Shown here: positions 42,099 through 56,700 of the stretch, one piece after another
Layout of the letters: each line of letters opens with the position of its first letter
Position numbering within the stretch: position 1 is the first letter of the stretch
Source of the DNA: Myxocyprinus asiaticus
Lineage: Eukaryota > Chordata > Actinopteri > Cypriniformes > Catostomidae
Direction of reading: 5' to 3'
Length of the DNA stretch: 64,000 bases
Assembly: GCF_019703515.2 (NCBI RefSeq)
Contig: NC_059346.1
Location: forward strand, 51,166,001-51,230,000
The notes under the pieces: model-generated
Database searches by the model: none
What the model saw: the letters and a program-made list of their open reading frames with translations, nothing else
Told to the model about the DNA's origin: nothing
Position numbers and translations under genes: made by a program

Positions 42099-44731
42099 TA
42101 CAACTACAAGTTCCAGTTCCGAAATCTGACTGGCAAAGTGGCATTTTAAGAGTGCTGATATGTAGTACAACAGCCCTGGGATGCTTCACTATTTGAATCA
42201 CTCCATTTGATTCAGTAATGTTCAGTAATCATTCAATAACAATTTCTGTAAATAACATCTTTATGCCAGCAGGTGGCGAGAAATGAACATTTTATGTTTT
42301 GAGTTAGTCATTGAATTATTCAAACATTGATTCGTTAACAAACTCCAAGTCATTCACCACCGAAATAAAATAAATTAATGAGAATTATTTATTTCAAAAA
42401 CAGATTTATTCACAGACAAAACACCACTAGTTTTTTGGTTAATTGGATAAGTCGCATTTGAACCCATTGTAAAAAAGCCGGTACACGCACACCTTTGACT
42501 GCACAACACATTCTATGTTAATGTGCCAATCAAAACCATAAAAATCAAATGACTTCTCCAGTCATTGTGATTATTGGATGAGGTATTTTTTTAATAAATT
42601 ATTGTCACTCAAAGAGCAACAGCTAGCCGATTAGATATATTAGAGCTGAACTCTAATGGAGTTGAATAAACTTGGCGGAATTTAACAGATTATTTTTAAT
42701 AATAATTTTAAATTGAATGAACATTGGTATCTTTTATAATATTGCAGTTGCCACTATTTTATAAAACCAAAAAACCAGAGTCACGTGACCCCGTGCGAGG
42801 TTTGGACGTGTGAACGGCGAGCACTGCGCACTTTGCTAGTTTTAACACAACATTAATGTCATAAACTGGTGAGATTTGATACACTTTGTTCCATAACTGT
42901 TCTTGGAAGACAATATGTCAAAGAATTCAAAAGATATTAAAAGACACTTACGTGCTCAGGCTGACACCCCCAAGCAGCAGGCCCAAGCCCGGGAGTCGAT
43001 TTGGTCGGAGAAATTAGGGAATTTTGGCGAGAAATGTTGAACATGTCGGCAATGCTGACGAAGGTTGTTGCGGACTTGGACGATCTTGCTGTAATACGTT
43101 GATCGATCACCGCCATGGAGACAAAATTCACTGAGGTGGTTACAAGAGTGGGGGATGTCGAGAAACGAATCGATTATCTGGAGTCATCGGAGAGGGAATT
43201 ATCTGCTAATCTGCTAGCAACCAAGGTGGATTTGGAACGTGTCTGGGAGAAGTTGGAGGACTTGGAGAACAGTAGCCGGCAGAATAACGTCCATATTGTT
43301 GGAATTCCTGAGGCCGAAGAGGGTCAGGATATGGTGAAATACCTGGACGGGCTCTTTCCGAGTCTACTCGACATAACAGGCCATAAGCTGGAAATCAAGC
43401 GAGCTCACAGGGTTCCGGCTCAGCGATCCGCTGACGGAGACAGGCCCCGATCAATTCTGGCCAAATTTCTGAGATCATCTGATAAAGATCTCATGTTATG
43501 AGGCAAGGAGTAAAGAAAGGCTTTCTTGGAAGAACCACAGCATTTTCTTGTTCCCAGACTTTGCGAATGCGACGAGAAAAACGTGATCGATTCAAGGAAT
43601 GCAAGAAACTCTTACATCAACGGAAGGTCGTTTTTGCACTGATGTCCAAATTAAGAAGAGATGCTAAGGATGGCTGTAAAACATTTACATGTCCCCAGCA
43701 AGTGATGTCCTTCATAAAGTCAATGGATGGAGTAAGTTATTTTGTGGTACTCGCGTTGCAACCGATTGGACTGACTCACTGAACATCCACTTGACTGTCC
43801 GAGGAAACCAAGTGCCTTTTTTGTTTCTTTTTGTGCTGCTTCGGGACAGTTGTGTTGATGAGTCTGCATGTTCTTTGTGCTTATGCCTCCTACTGGCTGG
43901 AGTTTGTTTTGTGGAGGAACACACCTTCGAGACAGTTATGTGGATGAATCTACACATTGTGTTTATTCCGCCTATTGGCTGGAGTTTGTTTTATAGATTA
44001 TCTTTTGTTGTGTTATTCTGACTCACAAACTTTGTATAGAAACACTGGACTTGAGCAATCTGATAGCAAAGTTGTCACGGGGGCTCTCGTAGGCGTACAT
44101 GGACTGTTTGAGTTTAGATGGATGGACGGCAGTTGGCGCTGTCGTGCGCGGGGTTAATGCGCACGTTTTTCTTTGTTCTGTTTGTTTAGTTCGGGGGGAA
44201 GTTTGGGGTTTGATTGTTGCACTAATGTTGGAATGTGGTCTTTATAATTTTGCTTTTGACACACAATCTTTTTTTTCTAATATGCCAAAATGTCAAAGTG
44301 GATTGTCTCTCTCCACGTGGAATGTGAATGGGTTGGGGCACCCCATAAAAAGAAGGAAGGTTATTTCTCATCTTAAGCATAAGAAATATGATTCAAACAA
44401 TATAATCCCCGCAGGAAGCTGAAAAATTTGGGATGACATGTTTTCTTTAGGCTGGCTCAAGTAAGAGCAGGGCTTTTTTATAGATCTTGAAGGGATGTTG
44501 CAAGCCGCTGGCATCCCTCATGATATAATACTGGGAGGAGACTTTAATCTTTTGATGGACTCAGTTCTTGATCATAGTGAAGCAAAAGTGTGTAAGCCCC
44601 CTAGAGCAACATTGACGCTTCACAGGATGTGTAAAAATCTTGGTCTTACAGATATTTTGAGACTTTTGAACCCCTCTGATAGGGACTATAAATTGTTTTT
44701 CCATCAGTCCATAAGATTTATTCTAGAACAG

Positions 44732-44778
<47 letters not shown>

Positions 44779-47700
44779 ATCTATCTATGTCCCTCATTTC
44801 ATCTGTTGTTGATTGCTCAATTGGAAACATTTTAGTCTCAGATCACGCCCTGGTGAGTTTTCTCCACATATGGATAAAAGGAAATCATATAGTTGCCGCT
44901 TTAATGTATCCCTTTTGCAAAATCTTGAATTCCAACAAATGTTAAAGACTGAAATCAGTGTTTATATAGAGACCAACTGGCCAGCTGGTTTTGCCGCTGA
45001 GTTTTTTTTTTTTTAGATCTTATGCTACAGAATTGGCTCCACTTTTGCTAGAAGTTTATATGGAATCATTAAAGAACGGAAAGCTTCCTCCAACCATGAC
45101 ACAAGCCCGGATCAGTCTGATTCTTAAAAAGGACAAAGATCCAAGCGAGAGAGTAAGAGTTACTGTCCAATTTCCAAAATTCCGGCTAACTGATTAAGTT
45201 ATGACATCTCTTATAAATATAGATCAGGTGGGGTTTATTCGGGGCCGCAGCTCTTCTGATAACATTAGGCGTTTCATCAATATCATGTGGTCAGTGGCGA
45301 ATGATCAGTCTCCGGTCGCTGCCATCTCACTTGACGCCAAAAAGGCGTTTGATATGGTAGAATGGGATAATGTTTAAGATTTTGGAAATGTACAGGTTCG
45401 GGAGTACATTTATTGGTTGGATTAAGTTACTTTGTAGTGGTGGTACAAACGGATGGGTTAATTTCAGATTATTTTACTCTGGATAAGGGCACCCAGCAGG
45501 GTTGCCCTCTTTCCCCATTATTGTTCTGTCTTGCCCTGGAACAATTAGCAGCCGCGATAAGAAAGGAGCATGATTTTCCAGGGGTGGTGGCGGGAGGTGT
45601 GGTGCATAAGCTTTTGCTTTACGCAGATGATATTTTATTATTCGTCTTCGACCCTACTACATCTATGCCTTGCCTCCACAGAATTACTAATTCCTTATCC
45701 TTGGGATACAGAGTTAATTGATCTAAACCCGAAGCTTTGGCTCTGACAGTGTACTGCCTGGTAACGGCTTTTCAGCCGGGCGCCTTCCAGTGGCCCAAAC
45801 AGGACATTAAGTATTTGGGTATTTTATTCCCAGTAAATGTGTGATTTAGTTAGAGTTAATTTTGACCCTTTAATAAAAAGGTTTGAGCGATGTGGGCAGG
45901 TGGGCTTCATTACACTTATCTATGATTGGGAACTTTAATGTTATTAAAATGAATTGTATCCCAAAATTCAACTACCTGCTACAGTCTCTCCCTGTAGATG
46001 TCCCCCTCTCTTATTTCAAGCAATTTGATAGCATAGCAAAGTCCTTCATTTGGAATAGTAAACGTCCCATATTACATTTCAGTAAGCTGCATAGGCCGAT
46101 TGACAAAGGTGGGCTAGGCCTACCCAAGATTTTGTTTTATTATTATGCATTCAGTCTCAGATATTTGGTTCATTGGTTGCTTCCACCTGAGAGAGCCCCT
46201 CCCTGGTTTTGTATTGAACAGGAAGTTCTTGCCCCTATTTCGCCATTGCAAAGCCTATCAAACTAATCGGAAATGTTAAGTTACACCGTTATCTCGCATT
46301 TGCACTCGGTATGGACAAAAGTGTCCAGAGTGTTTAATTCGGACATTTATTTAAATGTTGCCTCGAGTATTTGGCTGAACCCAAAATTATGTATTAATAA
46401 GTCCCCTTTCTGTTGGTCAGAGTGGATTGTGAGGGAGGTTACTATACTTGGTGACCTATATGAGAGTGGAGTGTTGAGATCCTTTGAAAATTTGGTTCAA
46501 TATTTTGGGATTCCCAGATCTCAGTTCTTTAGGTATTTACAGCTGCGCCACCTGCTCTGTACTATTTTTGGGAGTAGTATACTAGTATACCCCCCCCCCC
46601 AAAAGCAGCAAATACTCTGGGAGTAACTTACTGCTTTTGGAAAAGGTCATGAGGCATCAGTGTATTACTCCCTGCTAATTCAGAGTCTGGGGGACGGAGG
46701 TTTAACATCTCTCAAGAGATTATGGGAGAAAGATTTAAACTTGGTACTGGAGGAGGGTGTGTGGGCTAGGATTCTAAAAAAAATGTTTTTTGGTGGTTTG
46801 TTAAGATCCAAGAATTTTGGTTGAAGGTTCAGAGTTTTATGTGTGACGTATTGGGCACTCAAATTTCATTTTGCCCCAGACTCTGTATTTTAGGCAATTG
46901 GGCAGTCATCAAAATAGGGAATAAACACATAAAAAATTGGGTCCCAACCAGAGTCATGATCACCAGACAAATTGTTTTATGGGGATGGAAGTCGGCTGGA
47001 GCGCCCCATTTCAGGAGTGATGCTCGGAGATGGGGAGGTGGCTGCTTTCGAGGAAGGGTCATCTAGAAGACTGGGAATTTGGACTCGTTTGTGGGAAAAT
47101 GGGCTCTCAGGGAGGGGCAGTGGAGAGAGAGGTATAGTTGGTAATGTGTGTGATTATTATAATTTTTTTTTTTTTTTTGTGTGTGTGTGTGTATATACTC
47201 ATATGTGACCACAGGAATGTTTGTTGAGGGTCAGGGTAGGGGATTGGGAGGTGTTATAGTGGTGGTTAAATATTGATTCTGTGTATATTTGTTTTGCTTC
47301 TCTGTTGAATGTATGAATAAATAAAAAATAAAAAAAATGTAAACACATAGAAGCAAAAAAACCACTGTAGACAGTGCTTTACAGTGAATTTAATCTGCTT
47401 CGTTTCGACTAACAACACCCCTTAACTGTGGAAAATTACTATAATGCATAGCCTTGAGTAGCTTACTGCTTTAACAGTGAAATACTTTCTTGCTGCACAC
47501 AAATCAGATCAACTGTATCAAAGTGTACATTTGTAAAAGTAAAGTACTGTGCAAAATCTTAGGTACATAAGATGTTTTAAAAAAACATTTTTCTTAAGAT
47601 GGTTATTTATATCTTCAGCTTTTGTGTATCAAAAGGAAATAAAAATGTGTGACTCCTAAACATTTATTTTCCAAATAGAATAGAAGAACAGGGAGCCCTG

Positions 47701-50700
47701 CAACAGATGGCATGGCCCCCACAGAGACACAGAGCTTTTTTATGTTTACTGGACTTTGTGTGATGTTAATTAATAAATGAAAACTATATATGGCATTATT
47801 TTTTGAAGATATCCCCAATATGCAACATTTTTCACAAGTGCCTAAAACGTTTGCACAGTACTCTATATCTGTACAAACTAGTGTACAGTATGTGTTTGTT
47901 TAGCATGTTTACACAGCATATGAGACTGGGTGCTGTAGTACCTGTACAGTGGATGGCATCTGAAAGTCCTCTTGCTGTTGCAGTGTTAGGTGAAGTGTGT
48001 GTTTACCCTGAAGACTCTCATTATCTCTCTGCAAACGGTTCAGCTCTTCAGTCACCTGCTCTCTGGACTGCAGCAACACAGCCTGGACACACACACACAC
48101 ACACACACACACACCACTCAACAAATTGAACTATAAAAGGCAAAAATATTTTCTAAAGACATTTTTTATAAAGGAGGGCTTTCAAAGAACTTGGCCGATG
48201 AAAGCAATAATATGATATTCTCCTAGCATTCTTTAATTAAAAATGTCAGAACTCTTTCCAGAGCAATTTATTCCAGGGATCATGTCACATCAGTTGAACT
48301 TTATCACTTAAATGGTTCTACTTCAGATTTCAACCAGATGTGCTTCAAGCAAGCAAGGAGACTGAATTTCTTCCTGCCAAGACTCAATGCCAACATCTAT
48401 TTTATGGTCTGATTAGTAAAAACAGATTTGAAGTAGCTACTCAAAACAGGACAAGATCTAAACAAATGTGCTAGCCAAATGGTTTTAATATATAAGCCAT
48501 TATCCCCTTAAACTCTTGTGCATTTTTGGGCTGCCACCTGCATTTTTCAGACTAAAATTGAAAAGCTTGACCATTTACACATATTGTGGACTAATTAAAA
48601 AAATTAGTCAAAATTTTCAGAACACCCCCCAAATAATAAAAAAGACTACAATTATCCATAAATAATAAAGTATATGTTTATAAACTGCCCTAACTTTGTA
48701 ATCAAGTAATTCTGCTTGTTCACTCTATTTCCCTTTAAAAAGTCTTATTTTATTCCACTAGATGGCAGGAAGTATTAGGAAAAATATTTTTTCTCTATCA
48801 CCTTCCATCACAAAATGCAGATCTGAAATGTAGGTAGCGCTCTAACGCATTTCAGCCCTCACAGATGTGCTCGTCCATAGACATTCAGTCTAATTTTCAG
48901 TTCATGCACCACCCCCTTTATTTCTTCAAATATCTCGGCCTGTGAGTGGACTAGAAGCTCAATCTAGATGTCATTAGAAAGCCGAGATTCTCTCCTTTGC
49001 GATAATATAAAACATTTTATTACCAATAGTCAAAAACATATTTTTCCAAAGATGGCTAAAAAATGGCTAATTGTATAGAACATTATCTAAGGTTTGGCTA
49101 GTTATATTTAGGTGCATATTTGATGTCTCACAGAAAACATATTTAACTTTTGGATTCTTTTGAAAATCTTTTGAACTGTGGTATAAGGACAACAAAATAA
49201 ACTATAGCTTAAGGGGTTAAATCAAGAGACTGTTTTTTGTTGTATATGACTGGGTGTGTTTAAGTAAGTTTGGACATACCATCTGTTCCTGGGTGTTCCT
49301 CTTGGCCTGGCTGAAGGCCTGCTGAAGAGCACTGACCAGAGATTCAGTCTCCTGAACTTTTTGCTTCAACTCTGAGATCTGGGCAATCAGACAAAATGAA
49401 TATTACTGAATATGTTTGACTTGAAAGACCAGTAACATTCAAAGCAGTTCATGCTTACTTTATATTTAGGGGGCTTTTACACTGGCAGTTTAGTCAGAAA
49501 CTGATAATTTCAAATGAAACATTGGTAATATGAAAGCTGTTTTGCGGACCATGGTACAGAAGCCGAGACTACCTGTAGGTTTGCATAAGAGAGTAACCAG
49601 TACTCGGGTCCATATTTGTTTAGGAAGTAAAATAAGTTTCTTTTTGCCGATTTAAGCATGACGTTGACAACAACATCAGTTGCACAAAAACACACGTGTA
49701 CCATAAGTGTCAAGGGAACATAAGCAGCGCAGCAAATATTGCTCGAAACCAGCTGTCTCCTTAAAAAAAAAAAAAATACAGTTTGCGAACATCAGGTATT
49801 CTCCAGGACATGCATATCTGCTGAATTAAGGCATGTGATGCACATAGGCGCAAATTTCGTTCACTACCGGTGTGCATAACAACACCAAATAAAATTAGAA
49901 ACAACACACAAATACAGTGACCCGTGTTGTGTTCTCCAAAATAGGGGATAGGGGAAAAAAATAAGGCAGCATTACATGCATCATTCACAATTAAGGCAAT
50001 CCCAGCGTGCATTACTACAAGCTCAGTGAAAATTTACACTACATTTCAATGTTTTTATTTAGTATTGACCAATAAATATCAACAGAAAATTGGTCCATCT
50101 AATAAAAACAAACTGTTTTATTTATTTAAATTTCTTATTTAAATGTGTTTTGTATTTTTGTGCATAAGTGTATTCAGTTTCTAGCTTAGCAACATGCTAA
50201 CATCAAACTCATGGGCTTTTTTGTGGCACATGTGAGTGACTAAATTGAAACTGTCTTTATGGGCAATTCTGTAAACATTGACTTATATGAGGTTCCATTC
50301 AAGTTAGGATGCTGCCTTAGAAAGTAGCTGCCTAGGTAGACAGTAGACGGTGAGGCAGCTCACTACGGTTTGGATCTAAGTCCTTAAAGCAGAGCCATTT
50401 TTTTTTTTTTTTTATATAAACAGGATCTTTGAGGAAACATTGCAAAGATACAATATTGCCTGTGCTTCTCTAAATCTGTCACAGAGAACGGCTGTACCTT
50501 TGCAGTGGTCTCCTCATTGGCCTGTTTGACAGAGTCCTCTAACTCCTGCTTCTCATTCATCGTCCTCTCCAGCTGGTCATTTGCTTGTCGCAACATCACC
50601 TGCAACTTCTTAACCTATAGCCAAAGGAGCAGAAAACAAAGTTATTTGTCATAATTATGATCCAAGCACTATTTCAGCTATAGTCACAATGTCCGACAGA

Positions 50701-53700
50701 GTATCAGCCATATTTAAATGAGGTACAGATTATATAATACTACATTTTGTCCTTTTGAAATAATCAAATCTAGGTTCAATGGTCAAAGCACAATCTTTTT
50801 ATTAGGCATCTTGTAAAGTCATAAATTTATCGGTATAAAAAGACATACCTGATCTCGTGTCTCGGCCTCCTGTACCTGAATGGCCTGCAGCTGTTTCTCA
50901 TAATTAGAGCACATATCACATCTCCGACCCAGCTTCCTTCCAGCATTCTTCAACTGAGAAAGTACAGAATGTGTTATGAAAGCTTAAGACACAAAGCATA
51001 TTTGAGAAATCCCCTCACTGCTAATCCAAATGGGAAAAAAGATTAATCTGAATCCAACTGTCGGAATGGAATACTATGTTACTGTGTACTGTGCAGTATA
51101 TACTGTACATTCTACATTGTATGTGAACAGTACTCATTACCCAAAGAAATCTACTGCAGTTTAAAACAGTCAGCTGCTAAATTCAGCAAGTATCTTCCAT
51201 GTAACAACTTGGAAATAAATTATTAAAACAGTTATTTCGCATTTTTAAAAAGGCACGCTTTGCAACTTTTCAGTAACAAGTAACTTTTTGTGGACTGACA
51301 GCTTAAATAAAGCCGCCGCCCTAGACTGCCTATAAAGAAATTACATAATAAACGCTGACCTTTCTAATCTTCCAGTTTGAGCACAAGCCTAAAAAGGGCA
51401 TACTCAAAACACAATGGCTGTAGTTCATCACTCCATTGTATTACATGTAGGGCTGGGTATTGATACAGATTTCCCGATTCGATTCCGATTCACAAGCTCT
51501 CGATTCGTTTAGATTCAAATGGGTACATTTCTGTTACAATGTCCATTTTGCTTACATATAAAAGAAATTCTCTCTCAGCTAACTCTCTTAATTAAAAAGG
51601 AACCTTCGAAAATATTCATTTTACAAATTATATTTTATCATTAGTTTTTCATCATATTGGTCCCATTTTAGCTTTTGAAAAATGTTCATTTTCAGTCTAT
51701 TTCATCAAGTAATGTCTTGATATTGCATATATTATGTTGCATATATATATGTTACATTTTTATTGTTTACTTGCATAATTTGTACTATTTACAAGTATTT
51801 ACATTAAGTAGAACATGTGCTTAATCAGTACTGTCTCTTTAAGACTAGCAGCATCAGCCAGCGAGCGCATATAACGAGAGAAGACGTGTGTAATTTCTTT
51901 AGCGCATCCTTGTTTGATTAGAATAAAATATTTCTTTTTTTGTTGTTGTTTTTAAATCAACAACTGACTGTAAAGAACAGAAAGAGCATTAAGAGAGACA
52001 TTATTCAATGACAAATGGATCCGTGGATCTCGTCTTTGGACACACAGAACGAGTTAAACCAAACTTTCACTCTTGACAAGCAGCGAAAGGACCTCTGTGC
52101 CAATAACAACAACTCCACTACACTACTCAATCAGTGGTGAGTGAAATCTGAACATTTACTAGCTAATGGCAAATCATAGACATTTTTAGTCACATAGCAT
52201 GAGATTCGTTTGCACATGCGAGAGATTTACTTGCATTATAGAGGGCTGCCACATAAAGAGAAAGATTGATCTTTGGATTTAAGATTCAATATCGAGATCG
52301 TTCAAATAAAGATCACGATTCATCGGAAAGTAGCACAAAAACAAATACAAAATAAAAAAAAGGTTCAAATGTATTGTAAAGTGATCAGCCATTTTTTACT
52401 AGAACATATTTATATGAAATAATATATAACACTGTAATGGTAGATCAATATAAACACAATGGAGCTAACACCACAAGTCTGAAAATGTTCTATTTCAAAT
52501 CTGAGTTTTATGAAACATTTTCCAAGACCATGTCATTTATGGCCACGTATAGCATTAGCGACATGAATGCAGAATGTAAACATGACAAATTACACATTAT
52601 CTAGTGCATATATCTTCCAATCATAATGGAGTTGTTATAGCAGTGTCTTTTACACTCTCATGTGCATTCCATTCGTAAAATGAGGCAGGAAGCAGATTAT
52701 TTATAGAATATCCAACGTTCAGTGACAGCTCCAGAATGGTCAATAAACATATAAAAACACCAGAGACCACATGGAAATTATATATTATTGTAATCCTCTA
52801 TTTATTTACAACATGTTTCAGTCAAATCATTAGTTTTATGCTTTATACTGAGTTTAGAAGTCTAATATGCGGAATACCCTGTCATGTGGGCACTGAGGTA
52901 AGCATGATGTCATAACTTTCTTCTTCTATACTACCATACTTAAAGAAAACCGAAATAATGCACCTCTAGCTTTGTGAAGGAACAGAGCTCACAATATGAG
53001 AGTAAAAGAGCACAATGAACATGAATAATAATTCTTTCTGAAGCAAGCATATGAGAATCCATCAATATTTCTCTTTATGTGCACATTTTTGGACTAAATG
53101 TTCTATTGGATAATGTTCACTGAAGCCTGCTTGGGACAAATCAACATGAGTTTATATGATTAAATATGTGCATCTTTATAATGGTTTCATTTAATAACTC
53201 TCGCTTTGACGTTTTGATATGTTGACATATTTGAAGAAATAAGCAGTAATAGTTCTATTGTGAAACAGTGGCTTAATATCAAAACTAGATTATTAGACCT
53301 TTCCAATGTTGTACAGTTTTTCATGATTAAGTAAGAATTATGGTAATAACATGCAGTTAATCAAACACACACAAATGTTGTTTAGATACCCCCAAAGAAG
53401 TACCCCAAAATAACTTTTTTTTTTAAACAATAGATTCAAAGCATCTATCTGACCTCTTGCTGCAGAAGGTTCCACTCGCTCTCGCTGACCAATCGGTAGC
53501 CGGACGGAGGCAGGTAAGCCGTATCAGCCGTATGAGAGATGCTGGACAAGAGTGATGCGGTCTCCTCCTGCTCTGGTGTCATGGCCTTAATGGCCTTCTC
53601 CTGGTCCTTTGTGAGGAGAAAGTGTCCTGGCTGCAGGGAAGATATGGAGGAGGTGTCCATGCTTTCAAAGCCCCCACAATCTGCCCCAACGAGAGGACCA

Positions 53701-56700
53701 AACTCTGACTCATCTAGCTGACTGGCTGACTTGGCCTTGTAGTTGTGTCCGCCCAGACCGTGAGGCATTAGAACCCCTCCTGAAGACCCCAGACTGTCTG
53801 TGGACTGCACCCTCCGAAGGCCGTCTTTACAGGGGTCAGAGCCATCATGGTGACCTGGGGTGTCTGTGTCCAGAGAGTGTAAGGAACTGTGGATGCTGTG
53901 GCTGAGGTAGGACTGCCGACAAAGAGTGAAAGACGAAACAAAATTTTCATATGTGCATGTTTTAATGTCTAATACCTCCTCAGAATGCTTGTGTTGCTCG
54001 TTATAAATTCAAAGCAATGTGCTAATTTCAGTTTTGCAAAATAGTCTGTCCTGTCAGCAATGGAGCGATTAAATTCAGTGTTGCCATTACAATAAAACTT
54101 CCAATACTTGACAGAGGGAACATGCATGCATGTCAACCAAACAAAAGGGACAGCAAACATTTTAATCAATATTCATTGTTTGACCTTAAAAGCTGAAGTG
54201 TGTTATTTTTTCAATGTTAAAATACTTTCTTTATCCCAGATTAATATGCCGAGTCAACAATAGGTCACCCATTTGTAGGATGATTTCACAAAAATAGTGA
54301 AAAAAATTTAAACACTGACCACGTTTACATGCACTTAAGAAAACAGTTTATTTAAGGGTTTTTGTAGTAAGTGTTGTTCTGAAACGTCATGTAAACTAGA
54401 CCGCGGTTTCTCCCGGAGAACATGGCTTATTTGGTCATGTAAAAGCATAAACGGCATTCTTATAGGTTTTAACAAACAGGATAACAAATGTCATAGGGTG
54501 GACGTTTACACGTATATGTGCTCAATAGGGGTGTAACTGTTTGAATTTCTCACGGTTCGGTTTGTGTCAAGGTTTAAGGGTCACGGTTTAAAAAAAAAAT
54601 ACTACTGCCAAATCCAAAGAATAATCTATTTGGTAAACACTTCAACAGGTTTGCCCTTAAATAACAATCATTGTTTTACAACAGTAACCATAGTTTAACC
54701 ATGGCATTTGTAGTAAAATCATAGTATAAACACAATATAAACATGGTTACTGTCATGGTTACAATATATAGTAAAATCATGGTTACTGTATAGAAACTAC
54801 AGTATTACTGTTATAAAACCATGGTTAATTATATCAAAACCATGATTTCTGCTCAGAAAACCATGGTGACAGCAGTCATGGTTCCTACAATATAACTATA
54901 GTAAAACCATGGGTAATTTTTGTCAGGGTCCTTAACTAAAAAAAAAAATAATAATTTTTTTAAATTCTCCAATTACTAAAACATTTTAACTTAATACCTG
55001 CACTAATACGCTACATGCATCAACATAAAGTGCACTTCAAACTCATCTCAACATATTCAATATTCGGAAGCTGTACATCACTATAAAAGGAATAAACTTG
55101 CTATTAGAATGCATACTGCTTGAGTATTTTAATCATACATGGAAATCCCACATTAACATCCCAAGTGCTTTAGTTATTGTTTCATATCTGTCCAAATTAG
55201 CACTGAGTGCCTGCTTAAAAATGGAAGGGAGTGTGTGCAGTTTCGGCTCACCTGTGGCTCTTTCCCTGGATGATGTCAGCGTAAATGATTAATCATGTAT
55301 TAATGTATTATTATAACGGCATCTTAATGCCATTAATCACAGCGTATTATTGATGCTCATTACAGCTGCGCAAGGAAACAGGAAGAATTGCGTGCGCATT
55401 TTAAATAAACCCTCGCGCATTATTGACATATATTAGGGTTGTTGACATGACATGGCATTTTCACTGTCACACAAGATAAAAATTAATAAATTGTATTGTC
55501 ATCATTTAAAAATTAATTAAATGATTAATAATCGCTGGTTGTAGTAGTGATGCAGTAAATCTACACTTTGCTGGAGAAGCGTCAATAAACTCAAAATCTT
55601 GAGCAGCACACACACAGTCCTGTAGTCCGCCATTGTAGTTTTGAACGTCTTGCGTGTTGTTTTGAAGTACTCGCGCACATGCCTATAGACTGAACACCAA
55701 ATACGCGTGCACATGTCATCGTTTTCACAAATTCTCGTTTTTGCATGTTTAAACGGAGACGGTAACGGCATCGTTTTCAAAAATGTGCACTTTGAAACCC
55801 ATTTTCAAAAGTTTGCGTTTTCAGGCCCCAATAATGATACGCCATTGTCGTGTAAACGAACAGCCAAAACGCATAAAAAGTTGTCTGTTTTTAGTTGAAA
55901 ACGTTGTTGTGTAAACGGCCCCCAAGTAAGTAAAGTCGGGGGGGCGGCGGGTTTGGTGTAATCAGGACTCAAGTTGAGTCTCGAGCTCCGAGCCCTCCAA
56001 TATCGGACATCAGGCCAAATATGCTTTACTTGAAGATTGTATTTACATGCAAACTACTGAAGTATAAAATGTGGTCCTTTATTTTTGGATTCTTTCATTT
56101 TTGGACAGAAAGAATTGAGGGAGAAAAATGATTGGGAGAGAGAGAACACGAAAGTATAGTGAAAATTAACAGGGATCCACACAGAAGGGAGGGGGTCCTA
56201 AGAGAAAGAGGTGTTATTCATAATAAACAAACACCATATGAAAATAAGCATCTAACAATGAAAATAAATCTCTCTCATGCTCTCTGTATATTACCTAACT
56301 TTTTTCTTTCTTCATTTTTGTTATGTCACACCATAGGACACATTTACAGTGCAGTCCAGTGAAAATGTTCAAAAAACAGTGAAAGAATTGACAAAGTTAG
56401 TGACCCCTTATATTTTCTTAAATATCAGACTTTACACTACGTAAATGGATATATTTTTATTTTTCAAAAATTGTGCTTTACAAAAAAATAGTTTACTGCA
56501 TATTTGTCAACTACCCATTACCAGTATACAGCACTCGTGTCGAACAATGTCTGCAAACAGTGCCTGTTTTGATGGTCTTTTGACCATCGCTGTTGTAATT
56601 GAGTGCAAAAAGAAAATGTTCCCAGAAAGGAGAAATGCAGGGGGCTTCTCTATCAGTGTTTCGTTTTCTCCACTTGCCATTTTCAACTACACACAACGCT

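Larger units (their letters stand above)
42780..47335 (+). mobile_element. L1-like non-LTR retrotransposon (decayed)
   Basis: A coiled-coil ORF1, then an ORF2 with apurinic endonuclease and reverse transcriptase pieces, and an A-rich 3' end (aataaataaaaaataaaaaaa near 47315-47335). Frames are broken throughout and a deletion seems to join the endonuclease region to the reverse transcriptase near 45000. The 5' limit is approximate. It lies in the rabep1 intron between R8 and R9, antisense to the gene. Confidence 0.85.

Noticed and set aside
43689..44160. Frames rich in Leu, Cys and Val suggesting a membrane protein
   Set aside because: They fall between ORF1 and ORF2 of the L1-like element and are its decayed linker.
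51449..52335. A complete hAT-like element
   Set aside because: Only the left end is convincing. No matching right end or 8-bp duplication was found, so it is listed as a fragment.
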